A stretch of DNA of 64,000 bases, taken from NCBI GenBank assembly GCA_964395095.1, contig CAYMZZ010000005.1, positions 238,406-302,405 of the forward strand. The letters are read 5' to 3'. A program made the translations under genes and the position numbers. This document shows, one piece after another, positions 44,854 through 53,827 of the stretch (positions are counted from its first letter, which is position 1; the number at the start of each line of letters is the position of its first letter). A model generated the notes under the pieces. It was not told where the DNA came from. It saw only the letters and a list, made by a program, of their open reading frames with translations, and ran no database searches. Source of the stretch: CAYMZZ01 sp964395095. Lineage in GTDB: Bacteria > Bacteroidota > Bacteroidia > Chitinophagales > Chitinophagaceae.

Positions 44854-44873
44854 GGATAGAAAAGTTTACTCAT

Positions 44874-44906
44874 AAAAAAAGGTTTGCCGGGTAGCGGCAA
44901 ACCTTT
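44874..44906 (-). terminator. Terminator of the DUF3052-like gene
   Basis: A 10-bp stem AGGTTTGCCG/CGGCAAACCT with loop GGTAG is preceded on the plus strand by seven A residues, which form the T run on the minus strand. Confidence 0.88.
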
Positions 44907-44926
44907 GAGTTCATTTAGAAGAGTGC

Positions 44927-45367
44927 TTACTCGGCGAGGGCGGCTGTGGCAGCGCGCTTACGGGCTGGAGCTTTCACTACTTCTTCGGCCTTAACAAATC
45001 GCATAGCGCTCCATACATGATCGAGCTCTATTCTTTCGATGCTTTCAAAACCTTCACAGGTAAGCCTGTTCCAACTGCATTCGCGGTTCAGATCGGTAAC
45101 GATCTTGGATGTGGCTTTAGGATACGCAACCCAAAATTTCGAATCGCATTTCAGTGAGGGCATAACCTCTTTCAAAATTCCATTCAACTGGTTTTCGTTG
45201 ACGGCGAAAACCAGGGCAAAATCAATCTTCCGGCTCTTGAGGAGCGGTGTCATGTTTTTGGCGAAGGATAATTTACTGAATTGCTTTTCGATGGAGGAGG
45301 GTAAACCCTGAATTAGAAGATTCTTTTCGTCTGTCAGTTGTAACTTTTCAAAAACTGTTGGTAACAT
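44927..45367 (-). CDS. DUF3052-like small protein
   Basis: A 146-residue soluble protein. The central and C-terminal part (FWVAYPKATSKIVTDLNRE, then HVWSAMRFV) resembles DUF3052, whose members are small proteins of unknown role. The tail is basic and Ala-rich (KAPARKRAATAA). It has its own terminator, and a -7 box (TATCTTTG, minus strand, 45451-45458) about 85 bases upstream, so it is probably a single-gene unit. The family match is by pattern only. Confidence 0.65.
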   Translation of the reverse strand: MLPTVFEKLQLTDEKNLLIQGLPSSIEKQFSKLSFAKNMTPLLKSRKIDFALVFAVNENQLNGILKEVMPSLKCDSKFWVAYPKATSKIVTDLNRECSWNRLTCEGFESIERIELDHVWSAMRFVKAEEVVKAPARKRAATAALAE

Positions 45368-45491
45368 ACTTTAAAACGATTTTAAGGGTTCCCAACAACC
45401 GAAACAATTTCTAATGTCCTGATTGTCAGAGTTCTCATTAGCAGGGATTGCAAAGATACTGATTTATGGGCGGACGGACTACCCAAAATGC

Positions 45492-45529
45492 AATAAAAAT
45501 CGCGTCCAGACTGCATTTGGACGCGATTT
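45492..45529 (-). terminator. Terminator of the M48 peptidase gene
   Basis: A perfect 12-bp stem AAATCGCGTCCA/TGGACGCGATTT (45497-45508 with 45518-45529) has a nine-base loop, followed by TTATTG on the minus strand. Confidence 0.85.
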
Positions 45530-45550
45530 CTTCTTTAGAATCAATATTTC

Positions 45551-46387
45551 TTACTTCGTGCTGACGGGTTTATACACTTTCAGGGCTTCGGGCATATACT
45601 TTTCCAATTGTTCTTTGCGCCGACCTTCGGAGGGGTGAGTACTCAGGAATTCGGGTGGCTTCTGCCCTCCCCCGGCCTGCTCCATTCTGTCCCATAAGCC
45701 AATGGCTTCCCGTGGGTTATAACCAGCCATAGCCATGAAAAGAAGGCCATAACGGTCTGCTTCCAGTTCGTGTTTGCGCGAAAAGGGAAGGATTCCCAAT
45801 ACATTCGATCCTACGCCATAAGCGGTCATAAACAGGTTTTGCGTTGCTGCGGGTTTATTGGCCAGCGCCACGCTGAGGGCTGCGCCCAAACCCTGCTGAG
45901 CCATACCCTGACTCATCCGCTGATTGCCATGTTGCAGCAGGGCGTGGCATACTTCATGCCCCATTACCGCTGCCAGCGCCGCTTCGTTTTGCGTGATGGG
46001 AAGCAATCCGGTATAAACCACAATCTTTCCACCCGGCATGCACCAGGCATTCACCGCGGGATCATTCACCAGTTTATATTCCCATGTAAAACCGGCCAGC
46101 TTTTCGGAAATCCCTTTCTCTTTATAATAGGATTCCACAGCAGCGGTTATACGACGACCAACACGCTGTACCATCTCTGCATCTTTGCTGGTGCTGGTGG
46201 CGACAACCTTGCTGCTCGAAAGAAATTGAACATACTGCTCACTGGCCATGGCCTGTAATTGCTCTTCAGGCAAAAGGGTAAATTGACTTTTACCCGTAAG
46301 CGGGTTGGTACTGCAACCCAGCACAAATGCCACAGTAATAAAAAGGCTAAGAATGATCCGGATCATGGTTAAGCGTTTTAATGCCAT
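45551..46387 (-). CDS. M48 family metallopeptidase, lipoprotein
   Basis: A roughly 278-residue Oma1/BepA-like peptidase. The zinc site is HEVCH (HExxH) with the downstream HELEADRYG glutamate. The lipobox VLGC predicts an envelope lipoprotein. The start is uncertain: ATG at 46387 gives a 25-residue signal, ATG at 46366 an 18-residue one, and a GTG at 46405 is also in frame. The C-terminal STHPSEGRRKEQL motif is typical of the family. It follows plsY by 74 bases and probably serves in outer-membrane protein quality control. Confidence 0.9.
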   Translation of the reverse strand: MALKRLTMIRIILSLFITVAFVLGCSTNPLTGKSQFTLLPEEQLQAMASEQYVQFLSSSKVVATSTSKDAEMVQRVGRRITAAVESYYKEKGISEKLAGFTWEYKLVNDPAVNAWCMPGGKIVVYTGLLPITQNEAALAAVMGHEVCHALLQHGNQRMSQGMAQQGLGAALSVALANKPAATQNLFMTAYGVGSNVLGILPFSRKHELEADRYGLLFMAMAGYNPREAIGLWDRMEQAGGGQKPPEFLSTHPSEGRRKEQLEKYMPEALKVYKPVSTK

Positions 46388-46460
46388 CTGCAATCGTTGT
46401 ACCAAATCAATACAACGCTTACAATTGGAGCCGGAAAGTTAGGATTTTTTAGCGCAAGCC

Positions 46461-47120
46461 CTATTCATTTTCACCACGGCGACGCTGACGGCGACGGTCA
46501 CGGTGCTTGAGAATAGGCACTTTACTTTCGCTGCCGCGGAGAAGACGACCGATATTCTTTTGGTGCGTCAGAATGACCATGAGGGCAACTGCAATGGCAA
46601 ACACCCGATACATATCGTTCTCCACATTAAAAACGATAAGGATGAATACCGGGAACGCCACACTGGCCAGGATAGAGCTGAGCGAAACGAAACGCGTTAG
46701 ATAAAGCACCAGCAGGAAAACACCCGAGCAACTCAGGGCGGTTAATGGTGAAATGCCAAGCACGAGGCCAAACAAAGTAGCCACACCCTTGCCTCCGCGA
46801 AAATCGGCCCAGATGGGGAAAATATGACCAACCACGGCAGCCAGGCCCAGGCCTACCTGCAGGTTGGTTAACCGAATATCAGTGTAAGCGTATTCCGGAA
46901 GAAGGAAGGCGAGCTTTACGGCAATTATACCTTTCAGCATATCAGCTACCATAACGATGGTACCCCATTTAGGGCCCAGTACGCGATAGGTATTGGTGGC
47001 GCCGGCATTGCCGCTACCATAGTCGCGAATATCGATATTGAAAAAATACCGACCTACCCAAACAGAGCTGGGTACACTACCAATCAGATATGCCAGAACT
47101 ATGAGTAATAGTTCGTTCAT
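46461..47120 (-). CDS. plsY: Glycerol-3-phosphate acyltransferase PlsY
   Basis: PlsY transfers acyl groups from acyl phosphate to glycerol-3-phosphate at the inner membrane. The 219-residue protein has about five membrane segments and the three conserved motifs: GSVPSSVWVGR near the N-terminus, GSGNAGATNTYRV, and GGKGVAT. ATG at 47120 is chosen because it gives the standard N-terminus; the longer frame adds 18 unlike residues. The C-terminus is a basic tail (RRRQRRR). It lies 75 bases after prmA on the same strand. Confidence 0.95.
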   Translation of the reverse strand: MNELLLIVLAYLIGSVPSSVWVGRYFFNIDIRDYGSGNAGATNTYRVLGPKWGTIVMVADMLKGIIAVKLAFLLPEYAYTDIRLTNLQVGLGLAAVVGHIFPIWADFRGGKGVATLFGLVLGISPLTALSCSGVFLLVLYLTRFVSLSSILASVAFPVFILIVFNVENDMYRVFAIAVALMVILTHQKNIGRLLRGSESKVPILKHRDRRRQRRRGENE

Positions 47121-47195
47121 AGAACCTTGGGGGTTGAAGTTGAATAACGAAAATACGCAAAAAAGTTCAAGCACGTAACGTTTTGTTAACCTTCC

Positions 47196-48023
47196 CTATT
47201 GCGTGGCTTTATGCCCCAGGCTGATACAGAGCCAGTTATCTTTTTCCTCCAGGGTCAACACCTCCAAACCCGCCACCGAAGCCGCCAGTCGTATATCCTG
47301 CTCATCGCTACTGAGCAGCCCACTCAGGAGCAGAATCCCTTCCGGTTGAAGGCGGGCACAGAGGGCATGCATATTTTCAAGAATCACATGCTTGTTGATA
47401 TTGGCGAGGATGATGTCAAATCTTTCGCCCGATACGGGAACCGAATCGGCCTGCTCCAACTGAATATGCGTGCACTGGTTGCGCTGGAGATTCTCTTCGC
47501 TGTTACGGATACTCCATTCATCGTTATCAATAGCCCATACATAGTCCGCGCCTGATTTTTCCGCCAGAATGGCCAGCAAGCCCGTGCCTGTGCCAAAATC
47601 GAGCACCCGCTTATGATCAAACGGCAACGATCGCATAGCCCTTGCCATCAGCCAGGTGGTGGCATGGTGTCCTGTGCCAAAGCTCATCTTGGGCGTAATG
47701 ATCAACTCATGCTTCACCCCGGAAGCAGGCGGATGAAAATCGGCGCGGATGCATAGGAAATCCTCCACAAACACGGGTTGGAAATTCGATTCCCATATCG
47801 CATTCCAGTTGGTTTCCTCTATGCGTGCCGATTGATGAGAATGCCCTGTTGTCGCTAACAACTCCACTAATTCGGCCTCCCGATAATTTTCCTCCTTAAA
47901 ATATACGATCAGTGTATCCTCTGTTTCTTCAAATCCCTCCGCCCCCATCGCATCCAATTGCGCAGAAAGAATGGCCCGTGCTTCGGGATCGGAAGTGCTG
48001 AATGAAAATTGTATATAAGTCAT
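47196..48023 (-). CDS. prmA: Ribosomal protein L11 methyltransferase
   Basis: A 275-residue SAM-dependent methyltransferase that methylates L11. The N-terminal substrate-recognition domain (about 1-95) ends near NWNAIWESNFQPV. The catalytic domain has SFGTGHHATT, the SAM-binding DFGTGTGLLAI and the NINKHV motif in place of the usual NILA.. strand. The length is close to other PrmA proteins. A telomere-like TTTAGGG repeat arm lies just upstream of the start. Confidence 0.93.
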   Translation of the reverse strand: MTYIQFSFSTSDPEARAILSAQLDAMGAEGFEETEDTLIVYFKEENYREAELVELLATTGHSHQSARIEETNWNAIWESNFQPVFVEDFLCIRADFHPPASGVKHELIITPKMSFGTGHHATTWLMARAMRSLPFDHKRVLDFGTGTGLLAILAEKSGADYVWAIDNDEWSIRNSEENLQRNQCTHIQLEQADSVPVSGERFDIILANINKHVILENMHALCARLQPEGILLLSGLLSSDEQDIRLAASVAGLEVLTLEEKDNWLCISLGHKATQ

Positions 48024-48031
48024 GGGGGGTG

Positions 48032-48135
48032 TTTAGGGTTTAGGGTTTAGGGTTTAAAGTTTAAGGTCTTAGCCAGGCTTATTCCAAGCATTCCCAAATA
48101 CCCTAAACTTTAAACCCTAAACTTTAAACTAAAAA
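48032..48135. repeat. Inverted TTTAGGG/TTTAAAG heptamer array between pnp and prmA
   Basis: The left arm (48032-48066) holds TTTAGGG three times, then TTTAAAG and TTTAAGG. The right arm (48101-48135) alternates CCCTAAA and CTTTAAA in the same 7-base register. The spacer is about 34 bases. The word equals the plant-type telomere repeat unit, surely by chance. Confidence 0.85.
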
Positions 48136-48178
48136 AGTTGGCCCTGCCATCCTTCTCGGATTTCAGATTGGCCAACTT
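48131..48178 (-). terminator. Terminator of pnp
   Basis: A 9-bp stem AAGTTGGCC/GGCCAACTT (48135-48143 with 48170-48178), with a long 26-base loop and a T run on the minus strand, lies 27 bases after the pnp stop. Confidence 0.65.
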
Positions 48179-48204
48179 GAGTTATTTTTTCCTTACTATC
48201 CGAA

Positions 48205-50358
48205 TCAGGACTCTGCGGGTCCTTTATGTTCTGGTTTCGGGATCAGGGCTTTGCGGCTCAGTTTGAATTTGCCGGACTTGGGATCGGTACCAATCAATTT
48301 CACTTTAAAGGTATCCCCCTCTCTCACCACACCTTCCAGTGTTTCGAGACGTTTCCAACTGATTTCGCTGATATGCACCAGCCCCTGTTTGCCGGGAAGG
48401 AATTCTACGAATGCGCCAAAGGGCATCACAGATTTTACCACAGAGTCGTACACTTCACCCACGGCGGGAACAGCAGTGATGCTGCGGATCCAGGCCTGTG
48501 CTTTCTCCACACCTTCCTTGGCTACGCCAAAGATGCTGACTTCACCCTTGTTACCCACTTCTTCGATATTGATGGTAGTGCCGGTTTCGCGTTGCATTTC
48601 CTGGATCACTTTACCACCGGGTCCGATCACCGCGCCAATAAATTCGCGATCAATATACAGTTTCACCATGCGTGGTGCATGCGGCTTCACTTCAGCCCTG
48701 GCCTGTTCGATGCATTGGTACATGGCATCGAGAATATGAAGACGTCCACGGCGTGCCTGTTCCAGGGCCGCTTTCATCACTTCCATCTTCAGGCCATCCA
48801 CTTTAATATCCATCTGCACGCCACAAATACCATCGCGGGTGCCGGTAACTTTAAAGTCCATATCGCCCAGGTGATCTTCGTCGCCCAGGATATCCGTCAG
48901 CACGGCGTACTTGTCGCCTTTGGTAATAAGACCCATAGCTACTCCTGATACGTGCTTGGGAATGGGAATACCCGCATCCATCAGGGCCAGGGATCCTGCG
49001 CAAACGGTAGCCATCGAGGAAGAACCATTGGATTCAAGGATGTCGCTCACAACACGAACCGTATAGGCGAAGTCGCCTCCAGGCATCATTTGCTTCAGTG
49101 AGCGCATGGCCAGGTTGCCATGCCCGATCTCGCGGCGGCTTTGCCCGCGCATCATTTTCACCTCGCCGGTGCTGAAGGGAGGGAAATTATAGTGCAGGAA
49201 GAATTTTGATTCGTAGGAATGTGCAGCGCTCTCCACCAGCAGTTCATCGAGTGCGGTGCCGAGGGTTATGGTAGTCAGCGATTGCGTTTCACCCCGTGTA
49301 AACAGGGATGATCCATGCGGGCTGGGCAATACGTCTACTTCCATATCAAGGGGGCGAACCTGGTCGAGGCTGCGGCCATCGAGGCGTACACGCTCGTCGA
49401 GGATCATGTCGCGTACTACATCGTACTGCAGTTCGCTATAATAATTCATCGCCAGTTTCTTCGTTTCGTCGGCCAGCTCCTCGCCTTCTGCCAGTCCCTG
49501 CTTCAGGAATTCCACCAGTTCGTCTTTGATGGCGCTGAAGCGATCGCTGCGCTCGTGCTTGGGAAGTGCGCCTTTGGCTACTTCATACACTTTTTGTTTG
49601 GCAAAGCCATATACTTTCTCTTTCAGGGTCTCGTCAGTTACCGGCCTGGTATAGTCACGCTTACCGGTTACACCGGCCATCTGGCGCAGTTCTTCCTGTG
49701 CTTTGATCTGAATACGGATGGCATCGTGTGCGATTTCGAGCGCCTTTAGCAGGTCATCTTCACTACATTCTTTCGCTTCCCCTTCCACCATCATCAGGTT
49801 CTTCTCGGTGGCGGCAATGATAAATTCCAGGTCCGACTCCTCCAATTGTGAACGGGTGGGGTTTACGATAAACTCTCCATTTACCCGGCCGATGCGGACT
49901 TCGGAGATGATTTCCTTGATGGGAATATCCGACACGGCAAGTGCGGCAGAAGCGGCCAGGCAGGCCATGGCATCGGGCATCACTTCGGAATCACTGGAGA
50001 TCAGCGTTACCAGCACCTGTACCTCACAGAAATAATCTTCCGGAAACAAGGGACGCAATGCGCGGTCGATGAGGCGGCTGGTTAGTACTTCGTAATCATT
50101 CAAACGGGCTTCTCTTTTGAAAAAGGAGCCAGGAATGCGACCGGCGGAAGCAAATTTTTCCTGGTAGTCAACCGTAAGTGGAAAAAAACTCTGTCCTTCT
50201 TTGGCTTCTTTATTGGCTACCACGGTAGCGAGGATCATACAGTTGCCCATGGAAACGGTAACCGCACCATCGGCCTGGCGAGCGAGGCGACCAGTTTCAA
50301 TGGTCGCCATGCGTCCACCGCCTATATCAAATGTCTTGCGAATGGGTTGTTGTAACAT
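48205..50358 (-). CDS. pnp: Polyribonucleotide nucleotidyltransferase (PNPase)
   Basis: PNPase degrades RNA 3'-5' by phosphorolysis. The 717-residue chain contains two RNase PH domains (about 1-220 and 310-545), the linking helical domain, a KH domain with IGPGGKVIQEMQ and a C-terminal S1 domain starting VGEVYDSVVKSV. The FFxhyNFPPFSTGE and GRREIGHG segments of the active site are present. It follows rpsO by 240 bases, the same order as in E. coli. Confidence 0.97.
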   Translation of the reverse strand: MLQQPIRKTFDIGGGRMATIETGRLARQADGAVTVSMGNCMILATVVANKEAKEGQSFFPLTVDYQEKFASAGRIPGSFFKREARLNDYEVLTSRLIDRALRPLFPEDYFCEVQVLVTLISSDSEVMPDAMACLAASAALAVSDIPIKEIISEVRIGRVNGEFIVNPTRSQLEESDLEFIIAATEKNLMMVEGEAKECSEDDLLKALEIAHDAIRIQIKAQEELRQMAGVTGKRDYTRPVTDETLKEKVYGFAKQKVYEVAKGALPKHERSDRFSAIKDELVEFLKQGLAEGEELADETKKLAMNYYSELQYDVVRDMILDERVRLDGRSLDQVRPLDMEVDVLPSPHGSSLFTRGETQSLTTITLGTALDELLVESAAHSYESKFFLHYNFPPFSTGEVKMMRGQSRREIGHGNLAMRSLKQMMPGGDFAYTVRVVSDILESNGSSSMATVCAGSLALMDAGIPIPKHVSGVAMGLITKGDKYAVLTDILGDEDHLGDMDFKVTGTRDGICGVQMDIKVDGLKMEVMKAALEQARRGRLHILDAMYQCIEQARAEVKPHAPRMVKLYIDREFIGAVIGPGGKVIQEMQRETGTTINIEEVGNKGEVSIFGVAKEGVEKAQAWIRSITAVPAVGEVYDSVVKSVMPFGAFVEFLPGKQGLVHISEISWKRLETLEGVVREGDTFKVKLIGTDPKSGKFKLSRKALIPKPEHKGPAES

Positions 50359-50598
50359 ACTTCGATGTATTAGTCAGATTGAAAATATACGGACCTGCCC
50401 TGTCCGTGATTTGTGGAGATTTGGCGATAAAGGAGGGACATTTGGGTCGACAAAAATGTAATGTCCAAAAACAGTTATTCCCAAATCCGGGTGGAATTTG
50501 GGAATAATCGTATATCGGGGTTTCGCGTCAAATGGATTGCTGCGAAATCACCTTCAAACAAACCCTTCCCATTACCACTTGTGGCAGCGGAAGAGTGT

Positions 50599-50868
50599 TT
50601 ATTTTCTGATTCCGAGCTTTTCGATCAACTGGCGATAGCCGGTCAGGTTGTGTTTTTGCAGGTAATTCAACAAGCGCTTACGCTTACCAACCAAACGCAT
50701 CAGGCCACGGTGAGTAGAAAAATCCTTTTTGTTCACCTGCAGGTGGGCGCTGATCTGGCTGATCCTTTCCGTGAGTTGGGCAATCTGACCTTCAATAGAT
50801 CCGGTATTGGTAGCCTTACCACCGAATTCTGCGAAGATCTGGCTTGTTTTTTCTTTAGTAAGAGGCAT
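50599..50868 (-). CDS. rpsO: 30S ribosomal protein S15
   Basis: An 89-residue basic protein of standard S15 length. The QIAQLTERISQISAHL and STHRGLMRLVGKRKRLLNYL segments that contact 16S rRNA helices are conserved. ATG at 50868 is chosen; the open frame further upstream is not conserved. A well-formed promoter lies 55-85 bases upstream. In many bacteria S15 represses its own mRNA, and the leader here could serve that, but no specific structure is evident. Confidence 0.97.
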   Translation of the reverse strand: MPLTKEKTSQIFAEFGGKATNTGSIEGQIAQLTERISQISAHLQVNKKDFSTHRGLMRLVGKRKRLLNYLQKHNLTGYRQLIEKLGIRK

Positions 50869-50921
50869 CTTTGTCTTGTTTAAAAAGTCATCCGATTTTT
50901 TTCCTAAAATTATTGTGGCGG

Positions 50922-50952
50922 CAAAGGTAAGGCAATTCCATAGAAAAGCAAA
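50922..50952 (-). promoter_or_regulatory. Promoter of rpsO-pnp
   Basis: On the minus strand, TTTG (50949-50952) is followed after 19 bases by TACCTTTG (50922-50929), a full match to the Bacteroidota promoter. It is divergent from the miaE -7 box about 55 bases away. Confidence 0.75.
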
Positions 50953-50984
50953 AAATGGAAGGGTGCTAATTAGCCGGAACAATA

Positions 50985-50992
50985 TATATTTG
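50985..50992 (+). promoter_or_regulatory. -7 box for miaE
   Basis: TATATTTG matches TAnnTTTG and lies 22 bases before the ATG at 51015. The -33 box is weak. Confidence 0.5.
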
Positions 50993-51014
50993 AAAGCCAA
51001 GCAGTTTATTGGAT

Positions 51015-51623
51015 ATGGAGCATACGGAAGCCACCCGGGCCATCCTGGGTTTACAGTTACCAACCGACCCTCGCTGGGTCGACCTGGCCAGCCTGTCACT
51101 GGAAGCCATTCTCACCGATCATGCCTATTGTGAACAAAAAGCCGCCACTTCCTGTATCAGCCTGATTCAGCGGTATAGCGATCGCGAAAAGCTGGTGCTG
51201 GAGCTGGCACCCATCGTAACCGAAGAATGGGGTCATTTCCGGCTGGTGCTGGCCGAATTGCATAAACGGGGCCTCCGCCTGGGCCGGCAGCGCAAGGACC
51301 TATATGTGAACAAACTGATTGAATTTCAGCGCGGCGGCGGTCATCCTGATGACCGCTTTCTCGACCAACTCCTCACCATGGCCCTGATTGAAGCCCGGAG
51401 CTGTGAGCGGTTCAAAAGACTGAGTGAAGGCTTGCATGACGAATACCTGCGGCAATTCTATCGCCGCTTCATGGAAAGTGAAGCGGGGCATTATACCCTT
51501 TTTATTGAACTGGCTGAAACCTATATGCCCGCGGAAAAAGTAAGGCAGCGCTGGAGCGAATGGCTGGAGTATGAAGCGGGGCTGATGAAGAGCCAGGAGA
51601 TCAGAGGTGACCGCATTCATTGA
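51015..51623 (+). CDS. miaE: tRNA-(ms2io6A)-hydroxylase MiaE-like
   Basis: A 202-residue ferritin-like di-iron protein. Iron ligands are visible in pairs: the EAILTDHAYCEQKAA helix, EEWGHF, IEARSCERF and ESEAGHY. MiaE hydroxylates the isopentenyl-type modification of A37 in tRNA. ATG at 51015 is preferred to a TTG six bases upstream. A 14-bp hairpin follows the stop. The substrate is inferred from the family; miaA and miaB are not in the window. Confidence 0.88.
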   Translation: MEHTEATRAILGLQLPTDPRWVDLASLSLEAILTDHAYCEQKAATSCISLIQRYSDREKLVLELAPIVTEEWGHFRLVLAELHKRGLRLGRQRKDLYVNKLIEFQRGGGHPDDRFLDQLLTMALIEARSCERFKRLSEGLHDEYLRQFYRRFMESEAGHYTLFIELAETYMPAEKVRQRWSEWLEYEAGLMKSQEIRGDRIH

Positions 51624-51632
51624 TTGATTTTC

Positions 51633-51667
51633 CACATGCTCCTTTTTTCGCAGAAAAGGAGCATGTG
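51633..51667. terminator. Long hairpin after miaE
   Basis: A perfect 14-bp stem CACATGCTCCTTTT/AAAAGGAGCATGTG has a seven-base loop. No T run follows it on the plus strand, so it may act as an mRNA 3' stabiliser more than as a classical terminator. Confidence 0.6.
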
Positions 51668-51745
51668 AAAAACGAGGCGATTGGCAGGCTTTGGGGGTAA
51701 GTGGGATGCTTTTAGGTAATAGGAAAATTTCTAATTCTGATTTTT

Positions 51746-52795
51746 ATGCTGAAGAAGATTAGTTATATCAGTTGCTTTATGCATCCGCAAGGGGGCGAAG
51801 TTTTTTTGTTTACCCTTCGCAATGCAAAGGGCATGGAAGTGGAGATCAGCAATTATGGCGCTATTATCCGTGCCATCCGCTTTCCGGCAACGGGAAACAA
51901 GTCCATTGACCTGGTGCTCGGCCTGGATACCATGGAGGATTATCTTTCGCCAGACTACCTGAAGGCATATCCCTACCTGGGCGCGGCGGTAGGGCGTTAT
52001 GGCAACCGGATAGGCCGGGGCCGCTTCCACCTCGAAGGAAAGGACTATCAGCTCGCCAGCAATAACGGACCCGATCACCTGCATGGAGGCATTACCGGAT
52101 TTGATAAAAAAGTATGGACACTGAAGGATATGGGTGAAGATCCCCATCCCTGGCTTGTTCTCTCCTACCTCTCGCCCGATGGGGAGGAAAACTATCCCGG
52201 CAATCTGCACACCGATGTTCGTTTCGAGTTGAATGAGGAGAACGAGCTACGTTATTCCTTTAATGCTGTTACCGACAAGACCACAATCGTGAACCTTACC
52301 CATCACAGTTATTTTAATTTCAGGGATGGGAAAGGATCCATCCGCGATTATAACCTTCAAATAGATGCCGATGCTATCCTGGAGCAGGACGATAATTTTG
52401 TTACGACAGGTAAGCTGATTCCTGTGGCAGGAATGGCCCATGATTTCCGGCAGATTCGCAGGATTGATGCGGATTGGAATGAAGAGACAGGGTTTGACCA
52501 AAGCTTTGTACGCCGCTCGAAAGGGCTTTCGCAACCCGCGGCGGTGGCGGAATGCGCCGATACGGGCATCCGGATGGAGTTGTTTACCAGTGAGCCAGTG
52601 GTGCATTTCTACACAGCCCGCTGGCTGGGTCCGCTAAAGGGTAAGAAAGGAACGATCTATGGCCCTTATTCAGGCTTTTGCCTGGAAACACAGGTGCATC
52701 CCAATGCCATCAATATTCCTTCCTTTCCAAATACGATCTTACAGCCTGGCGAAAAATATTCCACCCAAACAGTCTATCGTTTTTCGGCGATCTGA
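51746..52795 (+). CDS. Aldose 1-epimerase (galactose mutarotase)
   Basis: A 349-residue beta-sandwich enzyme that interconverts alpha and beta anomers of aldoses. The catalytic histidines lie in GPDHLHGG and NLTHHSYFNF and the catalytic base Glu in GFCLETQVHPNAIN; GRYGNRIG is also conserved. No signal peptide is seen, so it should be cytoplasmic. ATG 51746 is used; Met12 is a possible alternative. Its end overlaps the convergent GSCFA gene by 22 bases. No sugar-use operon is adjacent. Confidence 0.92.
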   Translation: MLKKISYISCFMHPQGGEVFLFTLRNAKGMEVEISNYGAIIRAIRFPATGNKSIDLVLGLDTMEDYLSPDYLKAYPYLGAAVGRYGNRIGRGRFHLEGKDYQLASNNGPDHLHGGITGFDKKVWTLKDMGEDPHPWLVLSYLSPDGEENYPGNLHTDVRFELNEENELRYSFNAVTDKTTIVNLTHHSYFNFRDGKGSIRDYNLQIDADAILEQDDNFVTTGKLIPVAGMAHDFRQIRRIDADWNEETGFDQSFVRRSKGLSQPAAVAECADTGIRMELFTSEPVVHFYTARWLGPLKGKKGTIYGPYSGFCLETQVHPNAINIPSFPNTILQPGEKYSTQTVYRFSAI

Positions 52796-53817
52796 CCGAA
52801 ATAGGCCAGTTCATCTGATAAATTGAGAAATGGAAATCGTTGCTGCAGGGTTTTGGTCTTTTCCCAATGCGCCTGCAAAAAGTCATGGTGCGCCCTGGTA
52901 TCGGGATGTTGTGGCCGGTGCCTGCGGGCGATGCGCAGGTTGCGGATTTCCTGCATCAGCTCACGCGTATCGGTGTCGAGATAACTTTCCGCAAATTTTT
53001 CCAGCACAAATTCGGTGGCTGCATAATTGGGATGCGCGAGGTCAACATCGTAAAAGCGGTAATCACGCAGCACATCTATTACCAGTTCATAAGCCGGGAA
53101 ATAATGAAGGCGGTCAAACTTTTCAGCAAGGTGGTGTACCGATTCAATCAGGCGGGCTTTGCTGCGGTTATTGGCCACTACCCCATCGCGTAAATGCCGT
53201 ACAGGACTCACCGTGAAGATGATCTGCAAATGCGGATTGAATTGCATCAGTTGGTGATAGCAGTTGTCGAGCACGCTAACCGTTTCTTCAATCTCCATCA
53301 GGTGTTTTTGAAACCAGTTGGCCGGCGCCCGGTGGCAATTGGCCACACCCGGCGCATGATGGTAGGGGTGCAAAAGTCTATTGTCGCAAACAGCACCGGC
53401 ATTTTTGGCCAGGCTGCTGAGCCGGTAGGAGTAAGAAGAGCCGAGTGTGATAATGATCCATCGGGCCTTACGGAGAAAATCATGGGCCTCCTGCTGCGAC
53501 TGGTTGATGGCCTGGAGTGCCGCATCCGGATCCGTTCGCGAAAAGCGGCTATGATGATCCCAGCTATGCCATACTTCATTCAACGGAAAAATATCGGCCC
53601 GGCTGTACTGCCTGTTCTCGATATAGCTCACCAGGCTTTTGCTCACACTGGCCGGATCGAATAAAATGCCGTGGGGGTTTTGCAATACCTGGAATTTCGC
53701 GTCGGCCAGGGCATTACCGATATGTTCGGTAAAGCAGGACCCGATGAGCAATAGGGGCTCCTCGTAGCGGATCCTTTTTTCCGGTGCTTCTATCTGAATG
53801 GGCGTCATCCATTCCAT
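52774..53817 (-). CDS. GSCFA family protein
   Basis: A 347-residue protein with the name-giving GSCFTEHIG motif near residue 25, followed by an SGNH/GDSL-like fold with LGSSYSYR and HPNYAATEFV towards the C-terminus. GSCFA proteins of Bacteroidota are predicted hydrolases or acyl esterases with unknown substrate. ATG at 53817 (MEWMTPIQ) is chosen; the open frame upstream overlaps the HMG-CoA lyase gene. It follows that gene by 10 bases and is probably cotranscribed. Confidence 0.88.
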   Translation of the reverse strand: MEWMTPIQIEAPEKRIRYEEPLLLIGSCFTEHIGNALADAKFQVLQNPHGILFDPASVSKSLVSYIENRQYSRADIFPLNEVWHSWDHHSRFSRTDPDAALQAINQSQQEAHDFLRKARWIIITLGSSYSYRLSSLAKNAGAVCDNRLLHPYHHAPGVANCHRAPANWFQKHLMEIEETVSVLDNCYHQLMQFNPHLQIIFTVSPVRHLRDGVVANNRSKARLIESVHHLAEKFDRLHYFPAYELVIDVLRDYRFYDVDLAHPNYAATEFVLEKFAESYLDTDTRELMQEIRNLRIARRHRPQHPDTRAHHDFLQAHWEKTKTLQQRFPFLNLSDELAYFGQIAEKR

Positions 53818-53827
53818 AAACCGCAAA

